DNA from: Bacteroidales bacterium
GTDB taxonomy: Bacteria > Bacteroidota > Bacteroidia > Bacteroidales > F082
Length of the DNA stretch: 6,554 nucleotides
NCBI GenBank assembly: GCA_017508895.1
Contig: JAFWRA010000100.1
Coordinates: 1-6,554 of the forward strand
Direction: 5' to 3'
Under the pieces are notes generated by a model. That model did not search any database. It saw only the letters and a list, made by a program, of their open reading frames with translations, and was not told the DNA's origin. Within the stretch, counting starts at the first letter, position 1; every line of letters starts with the position of its first letter. Made by a program: the position numbers and the translations under genes. Below are positions 1-4,638 of this stretch, in pieces.

Positions 1-1
1 G

Positions 2-1954
2 CCTGAAATTCAAAGGCTGTTGAAGGAAGGCAAGAATGACGAAGCCCAAAACTTGATGTACGAGACCTTTGTCTGTGGCGGCGAAGGTTCAGGTCACGGA
101 CAAGGTGCCAATGTGCCTTTCGGCTGTTTTCAGACCTTGGGTAACTTGACCATCGAATACCAATATTCCAATGATGATTCCGTAACAAACTATAAGCGAA
201 CACTTTGCATAAACGATGCTACGCACAAGGTTTCATTTGATAAAGGCTGCCAACACTATGAGCGTGAGGCATTCGTTTCCCGTTATGATGACGTGGCGGT
301 TATTCGTTTGTCGGGTGTTGATTTGTTTTCAATTGATTTGTCCCGCCCAGAAAACGTTGAAACTTTCACCGATGCGGACGGTATCGTTATGCGTGGCCAA
401 TTGGAGAGCCATGTGGAAGAAGTGGAAGGAATGCGATACTATGCTAAAGCACAATCAGTTACCACGAACAATGAAGCGGTAGTCTATTTCTGCGCCGCCA
501 CTGATTTTATATGCGACAATCCCGAATCGTATGTCAATGAACACCTTCAGAAGGCCATCGAAAAAGGTTTTGAGAAGGTGAAAAACGACCATGTAAAGGC
601 TCACCATGAACTGTTTGACCGCGTAGAGTTGCAAATTGGCGAACAAAAAGAAAACCAAAACCTTGCTTTGGATGAGCATTGGCGCGACTTCTTGGTGAAT
701 GATGACCCTTGGTTACCGACATGTTATTTTCATTTCGGGCGTTACCTGCTCATCAGTTCGACGCGCGAGGATTTGTTGCCGCCCAACCTGCAAGGGCTTT
801 GGGCCAACACGATTCAAACTCCTTGGAACGGCGACTATCACCTTAATATTAACGTGGAGATGAACCACTGGCCTTGCGAGGTCTGCAACCTTTCTGAACT
901 ACATTTGCCGCTGATTCGTTTTGCTGAAGGTCTGATGCCATCGGGGAGCAAGACTGCCCATGATTTTTACGGTGCCAGAGGCTGGACGGCACATGTGGTG
1001 TGCAATCCGTGGGGCTTCACGGCACCGGGCGAGCATCCCTCATGGGGTGCCACCAACACGAGCGGAGCATGGTTAGCCCTCCACGCTTGGCAGCATTTTG
1101 AGTTCACGCAAGACACGGCTTTCTTGAGAGAAGCCTATCCGTTAATGAAAGAAGCGGCCTTGTTTTTCATGGATGCAATGATTGAAGAACCCGAACACGG
1201 TTGGCTCGTCACCGCCCCAACCACTTCACCTGAAAATGCCTTTTGGCTCAACGACAGCACTGCCGTGAGCGTGTGCATGGGCAGCACAATGGATGTGCAG
1301 ATTGTCAGCGAGTTGTATGATGCGGTTTGTCAGTCGGCGGAGATTTTGGGCATGGATGAGGCTTTTTCCGACAGTCTGAAAACTGCGAAATCCCATTTTC
1401 CGCCTATGCAGGTCAGCGAGGCGGGTTATTTGCAGGAATGGCTGAAGGATTACAAGGAAGTGGAGCCGCAGCACAGGCATGTGTCGCATCTGTTTGGGTT
1501 GTATCCCGGCACGATGCTTACCCAATCGAAAACGCCGGAATTAATGGATGCTTGCCGTGAGACCTTGCGCCGCCGTGGCGACGAAGGCACAGGCTGGTCG
1601 CGGGCATGGAAAATATGTTTCTGGGCGCGCCTCGGCGACGGCGACCATGCTTATCAGCTCTTGAGAAATCTATTGGAACCCGCCCTCCGACTTGACGGCA
1701 AGCATCGTGCAGGCACTTATCCCAACCTTTTCTGTGCCCATCCGCCGTTCCAAATTGATGGCAACTTCGGCGGCACGGCTGGCATCGCCGAGATGCTGTT
1801 GCAAAGCCACGACGGTCAAATAGAGTTATTGCCGGCCCTGCCTTTGGTATGGAAAAACGGCTATTTCAAAGGACTTTGCGCCCGCGGCGGCAAGGTGGTG
1901 GAATGTACTTGGAAAGACGGGAAGGTCACGCATTATAAAGTGACTTCGCGGTGA
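2..1954 (+). CDS. GH95 alpha-L-fucosidase (or alpha-L-galactosidase), 5'-truncated by the window edge
   Basis: Inverting glycoside hydrolase expected to release terminal alpha-1,2-linked L-fucose (some family members prefer L-galactose) from host or plant glycans, probably in the periplasm. The frame is open from base 2, and the residues before the TTG at 20 (PEIQRLL) continue the family sequence, so the true start lies upstream; full family members are usually near 800 residues. Numbering from base 20, I see the end of the N-terminal beta-sandwich (to about 200), then the (alpha/alpha)6 barrel: [21 protein letters not shown] with Asn276 and Asn278, TTSPEN with Glu405, [22 protein letters not shown], and [12 protein letters not shown] with Asp580. 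By comparison with Bifidobacterium AfcA, these correspond to the catalytic Asn pair, the general acid Glu and the Asp that assists the base. All are intact, so activity is expected. No SusC/SusD gene is visible. The exact sugar specificity cannot be read from this sequence. No clear terminator follows the stop. Confidence 0.95.
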   Translation, partial: PEIQRLLKEGKNDEAQNLMYETFVCGGEGSGHGQGANVPFGCFQTLGNLTIEYQYSNDDSVTNYKRTLCINDATHKVSFDKGCQHYEREAFVSRYDDVAVIRLSGVDLFSIDLSRPENVETFTDADGIVMRGQLESHVEEVEGMRYYAKAQSVTTNNEAVVYFCAATDFICDNPESYVNEHLQKAIEKGFEKVKNDHVKAHHELFDRVELQIGEQKENQNLALDEHWRDFLVNDDPWLPTCYFHFGRYLLISSTREDLLPPNLQGLWANTIQTPWNGDYHLNINVEMNHWPCEVCNLSELHLPLIRFAEGLMPSGSKTAHDFYGARGWTAHVVCNPWGFTAPGEHPSWGATNTSGAWLALHAWQHFEFTQDTAFLREAYPLMKEAALFFMDAMIEEPEHGWLVTAPTTSPENAFWLNDSTAVSVCMGSTMDVQIVSELYDAVCQSAEILGMDEAFSDSLKTAKSHFPPMQVSEAGYLQEWLKDYKEVEPQHRHVSHLFGLYPGTMLTQSKTPELMDACRETLRRRGDEGTGWSRAWKICFWARLGDGDHAYQLLRNLLEPALRLDGKHRAGTYPNLFCAHPPFQIDGNFGGTAGIAEMLLQSHDGQIELLPALPLVWKNGYFKGLCARGGKVVECTWKDGKVTHYKVTSR

Positions 1955-1973
1955 GTCATAAATGCCAAAACGC

Positions 1974-2003
1974 TTTGAACAAACTATATTTTTCGTACTT
2001 TTG
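1974..2003 (+). promoter_or_regulatory. Bacteroidota-type promoter for the 182-residue gene
   Basis: A TTTG at 1974-1977 and TACTTTTG at 1996-2003 match the Bacteroidota -33 TTTG and -7 TAnnTTTG consensus with an 18-bp spacer. Transcription would start around 2008, leaving a leader of about 60 nt. It begins only 20 bases after the GH95 stop, so the next gene need not depend on read-through from GH95. Confidence 0.75.
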
Positions 2004-2008
2004 CATCC

Positions 2009-2054
2009 GAGAAAAGTTCTCCATACCTAATCGCTATTGAAAATATGGAAAACT
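2009..2054 (+). promoter_or_regulatory. Leader with two mutually exclusive hairpins
   Basis: GAGAA (2009-2013) and TTCTC (2017-2021) form a small perfect hairpin at the predicted transcript start. Alternatively AGTTCTCCATA (2015-2025) pairs with TATGGAAAACT (2044-2054), 10 of 11 positions, around an 18-nt loop. The two structures share bases 2015-2021, so they cannot form together. The second places bases close to the start codon in a stem. Any regulatory role is an inference. Confidence 0.4.
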
Positions 2055-2068
2055 CATGAAAGAACGAT

Positions 2069-2617
2069 ATGCCTGAATACAACATAGCATTAGAATTAGC
2101 ACGGCTACATGTATTGAAAGGAGCCGACTTCGTTCGCCAATTGAAGATGTTGGCACAAATGAGCATCTTCAAACCCGTTGAGAATGAAAAGGATATTTTT
2201 GTGGCAGACGCGAGCCATCATGAAGATCTCCCCTCGCTTCTCGATGCTGCACGAAAGGCGGTCGCTCATGGCAACAAAGTTTATATCCTTCCCAACCCTA
2301 AGGGCATCAGAACTGCTGATTTTATCTTTGAGAATAAGGGCATTTACAAGTTATACGACCTGAAAACGATTTCGGGTAAATCATCGTTGGAAAATAGGCT
2401 GATGGAGTCAATAGGTCAGACCAACCATGTGCTCATCAATGTTTGCACCACCTATAATGCCCGACTGATGGCAACACAAATCAAGAACTATTTCGAGGCT
2501 AATCCAGAGGCTTCCGAGGTGTTGGTCTATAAAGGTAGGAAAGCCATTTCTGTAATTCGTCGTTTTACCAAGAACCCGCTTTATTTGATTCTTTTCAGAC
2601 AGAAATACGAACAATAA
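2069..2617 (+). CDS. CdiA C-terminal/tRNase-like domain protein
   Basis: This 182-residue soluble protein has no signal peptide or membrane segment. The central part has the pattern I associate with the CdiA C-terminal tRNA-nuclease (PD-(D/E)XK-like) group: a helix followed by GNKVYILPNPKG (68-79), then TADFIFENKG (82-91) with Asp84, YDLKT (96-100) with Asp97 and Lys99, a Ser/Asn-rich segment (S102-R110), and a hydrophobic strand HVLINV (120-125). Asp84, Asp97 and Lys99 would be the candidate active-site residues. In toxin systems such domains end large secreted proteins, but here the domain stands alone with its own promoter and terminator and no visible partner or immunity gene. It could be a housekeeping or phage-derived relative rather than a toxin. 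ATG 2069 is chosen because two nearby upstream ATGs (2045, 2056) run into stops. No Shine-Dalgarno is evident. The domain assignment comes from motif memory, not a search. Confidence 0.6.
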   Translation: MPEYNIALELARLHVLKGADFVRQLKMLAQMSIFKPVENEKDIFVADASHHEDLPSLLDAARKAVAHGNKVYILPNPKGIRTADFIFENKGIYKLYDLKTISGKSSLENRLMESIGQTNHVLINVCTTYNARLMATQIKNYFEANPEASEVLVYKGRKAISVIRRFTKNPLYLILFRQKYEQ

Positions 2618-2644
2618 AAAAGCCGCCTTTATGGGTGGCTTTTT
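2617..2644. terminator. Bidirectional intrinsic terminator
   Basis: AAAAAGCCGCC (2617-2627) pairs with GGTGGCTTTTT (2634-2644) around a 6-nt loop, with one G-U pair. The + strand reads into a T run after the 182-residue gene. The - strand also ends in six T, so the same hairpin can stop transcripts from the opposite side, including the small-RNA candidate at 2617-2710. Confidence 0.9.
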
Positions 2645-2710
2645 AAATTTGGGGCAGGGTCGATACGGGCTTACCCCCACGCGGCAAGTACCGGATTAGT
2701 CATTTCTGAC
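2617..2710 (-). ncRNA. Candidate small non-coding RNA of about 95 nt
   Basis: A strong - strand promoter (2715-2745) is followed by about 95 nt and then the bidirectional terminator, with no substantial ORF between. From the 5' end, the RNA can fold as GUCA-GAAA-UGAC (2710-2699, a GNRA-type loop), then a CGG/CCG stem (2693-2682), then short GC stems involving GGGG and CCC runs between 2678 and 2651, and finally the terminator stem. It is distinctly more GC-rich than the bases on either side. The only ORF is 10 codons (ATG at 2703 to TAA at 2671), so a leader-type mini-peptide is an alternative. I do not recognise it as tRNA, 6S or SRP RNA; the SRP GGAAG-type loop motif is absent. Confidence 0.55.
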
Positions 2711-2714
2711 ACTG

Positions 2715-2745
2715 CAAAATTACAAACATTTTCTCATCCCGCAAA
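2715..2745 (-). promoter_or_regulatory. Bacteroidota-type promoter for the small-RNA candidate
   Basis: Read on the - strand, TTTG (2745-2742) and TAATTTTG (2722-2715) are separated by 19 bp, an essentially perfect match to the Bacteroidota -33/-7 consensus. It lies between the stop of the small cysteine-rich gene (2788) and the structured segment, pointing toward the terminator at 2617-2644. Confidence 0.75.
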
Positions 2746-2787
2746 CATTTTGGCGAAAAAAAGAATTTTCCCCAAAAAAGAAATACT

Positions 2788-3036
2788 TCATTTGCGCATC
2801 AAACGGATGAACCAATCTTCGTCGGGGCTGAACCCCCAGAAAGTTTTGCCGTCGCCGCCCAAGTCCCACGGGTCCGTAACCTCAATTGGTTTGTTCGGCA
2901 ATCGGTCATATTGGCCTTTGCTCATCATCATTCGTTCACGGCGGTGAAACTTACGATTGCAGAATTGTTTTCCGCGCTTTTGTGACTTGCAGCAGCAACA
3001 GGTGCTGGCAGGTGTCTTTTTCTTGCTTCTACTCAT
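2788..3036 (-). CDS. Small basic cysteine-rich protein of unknown function
   Basis: An 82-residue protein beginning MSRSKKKTP, a start I recognise from small conserved Bacteroidota proteins of unknown role. It has a run of four cysteines (13-16) and a fifth at 26 in a strongly basic stretch (KSQKRGKQFCNRKFHRRER), followed by an ordered-looking C-terminal part with YDRLP, VTDPWDLGGDGKTFWG and an acidic-aromatic end. The cysteines could bind metal, but the spacing is not a standard zinc finger. The frame is open back to 3081, which would add 15 residues (MAQIDMATARNIRDI); I prefer ATG 3036 because MSRSKKK looks like the family start. No separate promoter is visible, so read-through from the toxin gene ending at 3138 is the likely source of transcript. 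It could alternatively be a nucleic-acid-binding protein. Function is unknown. Confidence 0.7.
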   Translation of the reverse strand: MSRSKKKTPASTCCCCKSQKRGKQFCNRKFHRRERMMMSKGQYDRLPNKPIEVTDPWDLGGDGKTFWGFSPDEDWFIRLMRK

Positions 3037-3137
3037 AATGTCTCGAATGTTGCGAGCGGTCGCCATGTCTATTTGCGCCACTCAGTTAAACATTACGAGA
3101 CTAAAGTGTTTAGTTGATGTATCATGCTTATCGTATT

Positions 3138-3554
3138 TTAATTGCCTAATTCCTTCAAAAACTCTATGGCAGTCATAAAAGGCAGGTCGCAAAACTCGGC
3201 GTAGTCCTTACCATTGTTCGTTATGATGACATCGCAGCCGTTGGCTTTGGCGCATTGGTATTGCATCATGTCTTCGAAATCTTGTACTGGACCAAATGCC
3301 ATACTTTCAATGAATTGCTCGTTGTCCATTGGCAGAATCTCAATGGCATCAGCAAGATTCTCAAAAATCTGGTGAATGTCTTCTTTTGTGCGGCGGCGCA
3401 GTAGATAAGAAAGCGTTGAAAATGACATCACCGCAGCACAAGTTTGGATTATGTTGGCACGACTCATGTCCAACAGCAGATTAGCTTCTGCCCCATGCTG
3501 ACGAAACTCTATGGCATCCATCAGAATATTCGTGTCGAGGAAAACGCGCTTCAT
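3138..3554 (-). CDS. PIN-domain (PIN_3-type) ribonuclease toxin, VapC-like
   Basis: This 138-residue protein is the expected length for a single PIN domain. PIN toxins are Mg2+-dependent RNases that cut tRNA or rRNA until bound by a cognate antitoxin. Visible motifs are VFLDTNILMD (4-13) with the first metal-binding Asp7, the DFEDMMQY block (92-99) with Asp92/Asp95, and CDVIITNNGKDY (107-118) with Asp117. The acidic residue usual in the second PIN motif is not evident in AAVMSFSTLSYLLRR (41-55); the helix is present but carries Ser and Thr, which I believe is common in this Bacteroidota subgroup. The start ATG overlaps the stop of the upstream gene (ATGA), so the two are probably translationally coupled, the normal antitoxin-first arrangement. 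It could be catalytically weak if the missing acid matters. The toxin role is inferred from family and context. Confidence 0.88.
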   Translation of the reverse strand: MKRVFLDTNILMDAIEFRQHGAEANLLLDMSRANIIQTCAAVMSFSTLSYLLRRRTKEDIHQIFENLADAIEILPMDNEQFIESMAFGPVQDFEDMMQYQCAKANGCDVIITNNGKDYAEFCDLPFMTAIEFLKELGN

Positions 3555-3895
3555 CTCATGTGTTTTTCTATGATGTAAAATGTCCGCTCGTCCATGTCTT
3601 CAGCCGACAGATTCAAGCGCGTGGCTTCTTCGCGTTGCTTCTCGGTCAGACGGCTCCAAGCCTCCAACTTGTTCCATTTGAGCCCAGTGGCCGAGTGTTC
3701 GCGAAACCATTTTGTCTTTGGCGATTCGGGGACATTTAGTTTTCTGCGTATCTCGTCAATGTCGCTTTCCTGCTCATTCATCGTCTCTATCAGGAACATG
3801 ACTACTATCCGCTTTTCCTCATGGCTCATGGCCTGCAATAAAGCGATGTATGGAGCCATAGGTGTCTCTGTGATTTTTTGTGCCAATGTTGTCAT
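3551..3895 (-). CDS. Putative antitoxin partner of the PIN-domain toxin
   Basis: A 114-residue, mostly helical, charged protein immediately upstream of the PIN toxin and overlapping it by four bases. An N-terminal helical segment containing APYIALLQAMSHEEKRIVVMFLIETM (14-39) is followed by a polar linker and a C-terminal acidic helix ending LSAEDMDERTFYIIEKHMR. The ERT-YI C-terminus resembles Bacteroidota proteins paired with PIN_3 toxins, where this end is likely to contact the toxin. No obvious ribbon-helix-helix, AbrB or Phd motif is visible, so autoregulatory DNA binding cannot be claimed. ATG 3895 is supported by AGAAGGA just upstream (3908-3902 on the - strand) and a promoter beyond it. 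The antitoxin role rests mainly on gene order and size. Confidence 0.75.
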   Translation of the reverse strand: MTTLAQKITETPMAPYIALLQAMSHEEKRIVVMFLIETMNEQESDIDEIRRKLNVPESPKTKWFREHSATGLKWNKLEAWSRLTEKQREEATRLNLSAEDMDERTFYIIEKHMR

Positions 3896-3901
3896 TATCT
3901 A

Positions 3902-3947
3902 TCCTTCTTTATTTGCCGCAAAATTACCAATATTCTCCAAATGGAAA
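3902..3947 (-). promoter_or_regulatory. Promoter and ribosome binding site of the toxin-antitoxin operon
   Basis: On the - strand TAATTTTG (3926-3919) matches the -7 consensus exactly; the -33 region is weaker (TTTC at 3947-3944, spacer 17). AGAAGGA at 3908-3902 is a good Shine-Dalgarno, six bases before the antitoxin ATG, and is unusual for this phylum. It supports the 3895 start and suggests stronger translation of the antitoxin than of the coupled toxin. Confidence 0.6.
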
Positions 3948-3960
3948 CGGCATTTCTGGC

Positions 3961-3979
3961 AGATTTGTGAAAGATTTGT
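3961..3979. repeat. Direct repeat AGATTTGT, 11-bp period
   Basis: AGATTTGT occurs at 3961-3968 and again at 3972-3979, one helical turn apart, between the divergent toxin-antitoxin and lipoprotein promoters. Such a spacing would put two binding sites on the same face of the DNA. It could be an operator for either unit or chance in AT-rich DNA. Confidence 0.3.
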
Positions 3980-4011
3980 TTCTTTTTCCTCCACCCAAAA
4001 GAAATTTTATC

Positions 4012-4019
4012 TATTTTTG
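4012..4019 (+). promoter_or_regulatory. -7 promoter element (TATTTTTG) for the lipoprotein operon
   Basis: TATTTTTG matches TAnnTTTG exactly, but the -33 TTTG is missing at the right distance (only TTTC at 3985-3988, spacer 23). It lies within the left end of the palindrome and would give a leader of about 300 nt containing the whole foldback. A second -7 match, TATGTTTG (4150-4157), sits in the central stem and also lacks a good -33. Confidence 0.45.
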
Positions 4020-4287
4020 CCCTGCCATTCCGGGAAAAATCGGAGTGGCCAGAGAAAGCGCATTCTTCGCTTTATTCCTCGGTGGCGAATCTGGACAATT
4101 CACCAAATAGTATTAAGAGGATGATAAGGAGAACGGCAGTTTTCACTGTTATGTTTGTATTTGAAAATGCACAACATAAACAGTGGAGCGTTACCCTATC
4201 CATTGTTTTCTTAATACGGGAGTCCAGACCCAGCCACTGAAAATAAGGATAAGTTTGGGAGGCTCCGCTCTGTAGGTGTTTTCAAAA

Positions 4288-4311
4288 TTGCCCTTTTGAG
4301 CCAAAGGGCAA
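4288..4311 (+). promoter_or_regulatory. Perfect 9-bp hairpin just upstream of the small exported protein gene
   Basis: TTGCCCTTT (4288-4296) and AAAGGGCAA (4303-4311) form a perfect stem with a 6-nt loop, ending 15 bases before ATG 4327. No T run follows on the + strand, so it is not an intrinsic terminator in that direction. Its right arm is the same sequence that pairs with the far end of the palindrome (4014-4023), so the two pairings compete. It could modulate initiation at 4327. Confidence 0.55.
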
Positions 4312-4326
4312 AAATGGTTTCAGATT

Positions 4327-4638
4327 ATGCGAAACATCAAGATTAGGAAGAGAGTAATAGTATTGGCGATGTCGGTTGTCTTGTCAGTACCGATTGTGGC
4401 ATCAGCTCAAGGTGGATTGTTCCAAAGGGGCGAAGAATCAGGTCAGAATGTTGGATTTCTTCGTAATGGTGGTGAGGCAATTTCCTTAACCAACCAGACC
4501 TTCGGCAATCCGACTGATGGCGTGAATGTCACTAACCAAACCTTTGGCGCACCGCTTGGAAGTGGACTATTCACCCTGCTTTTAGCCAGTGTTGGTTATG
4601 CAACAATAAAAAAAAGTAAAAAGGAGAACATAAAATGA
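4327..4638 (+). CDS. Small exported protein with TNQTFG repeats and C-terminal membrane anchor
   Basis: A 103-residue protein. Residues 1-28 are a basic N-terminus and hydrophobic core ending VASAQG, a typical signal peptide with likely cleavage after ASA. The mature part is short: a Gly-rich stretch, then TNQTFGNP (55-62) and TNQTFGAP (69-76) 14 residues apart, then PLGSG, a hydrophobic segment LFTLLLASVGYATI (81-94) and a lysine-rich tail. The pattern Pro-x-Gly-x-Gly, hydrophobic helix, basic tail resembles Bacteroidota C-terminal sorting/anchoring signals of the PID-CTERM kind, but the match is from memory and not exact. The stop overlaps the ATG of the lipoprotein gene (ATGA), so the two are co-translated and probably act together at the cell surface. 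I do not recognise a named family. ATG 4327 is preferred over ATG 4314, which reaches a stop after ten codons. Confidence 0.75.
   Translation: MRNIKIRKRVIVLAMSVVLSVPIVASAQGGLFQRGEESGQNVGFLRNGGEAISLTNQTFGNPTDGVNVTNQTFGAPLGSGLFTLLLASVGYATIKKSKKENIK
4621..4626 (+). promoter_or_regulatory. Shine-Dalgarno of the lipoprotein gene
   Basis: AAGGAG lies 8 bases before ATG 4635, inside the last codons of the preceding gene. It decides the lipoprotein start and shows that translation need not rely only on coupling through the ATGA overlap. Confidence 0.7.

Larger units (their letters stand above)
4011..4317. repeat. Imperfect ~307-bp palindrome (foldback or MITE-like element)
   Basis: The ends CTATTTTTGCCCT (4011-4023) and AGGGCAAAAATGG (4305-4317) are inverted copies, 12 of 13 positions, with the odd one a T-G pair. 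Inside, several stems share nearly the same centre (about 4160-4164): 4070-4076 with 4242-4248; 4081-4086 with 4233-4238; TCTGGAC 4090-4096 with GTCCAGA 4222-4228; GTATTAAGA 4110-4118 with TCTTAATAC 4209-4217; GATA 4123-4126 with TATC 4197-4200; AACG 4132-4135 with CGTT 4189-4192; and 4144-4158 with 4171-4185 (two single-base bulges). Co-centring over 300 bp is hard to get by chance. The segment has no convincing ORF or transposase and shows no clear target-site duplication. It fills most of the gap between the divergent operons. Confidence 0.65.

Noticed and set aside
20..22. TTG at 20 as the true GH95 start
   Set aside because: The frame is open to the window edge and the preceding residues fit the GH95 sequence. 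A full-length protein needs roughly 100 or more additional N-terminal residues.
2408..2680. 90-residue - strand ORF across the terminator
   Set aside because: It starts from GTG, runs through the terminator and small-RNA candidate, and is antisense to the 182-residue gene. It has no family pattern.
2617..2710. SRP (4.5S) RNA or tRNA identity for the small-RNA candidate
   Set aside because: The SRP GGAAG-type apical motif is missing, and no cloverleaf with anticodon and T-loop motifs can be drawn.
3100..3114. Hairpin ACTAAA-GTG-TTTAGT after the toxin gene, considered as a terminator
   Set aside because: The stem is only six AT-rich pairs and no T run follows on the - strand, so it is unlikely to stop transcription before the small cysteine-rich gene.
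3594..4124. 176-residue + strand ORF opposite the antitoxin and toxin-antitoxin promoter
   Set aside because: It is antisense to a convincing gene with promoter and Shine-Dalgarno, and its translation is low-complexity Ser/Phe/Cys-rich without family features.
4121..4240. 39-codon + strand ORF (starting M-I-R-R-T) inside the palindrome
   Set aside because: It lies entirely in the foldback, has no recognisable protein pattern, and its AAGAGG sits directly against the ATG with no spacing. It is most likely a chance frame in structured DNA.
4011..4317. Insertion sequence with flanking target-site duplication
   Set aside because: No transposase frame is present inside, and the bases outside the inverted ends show no convincing direct repeat, so only a non-autonomous or decayed foldback is supportable.
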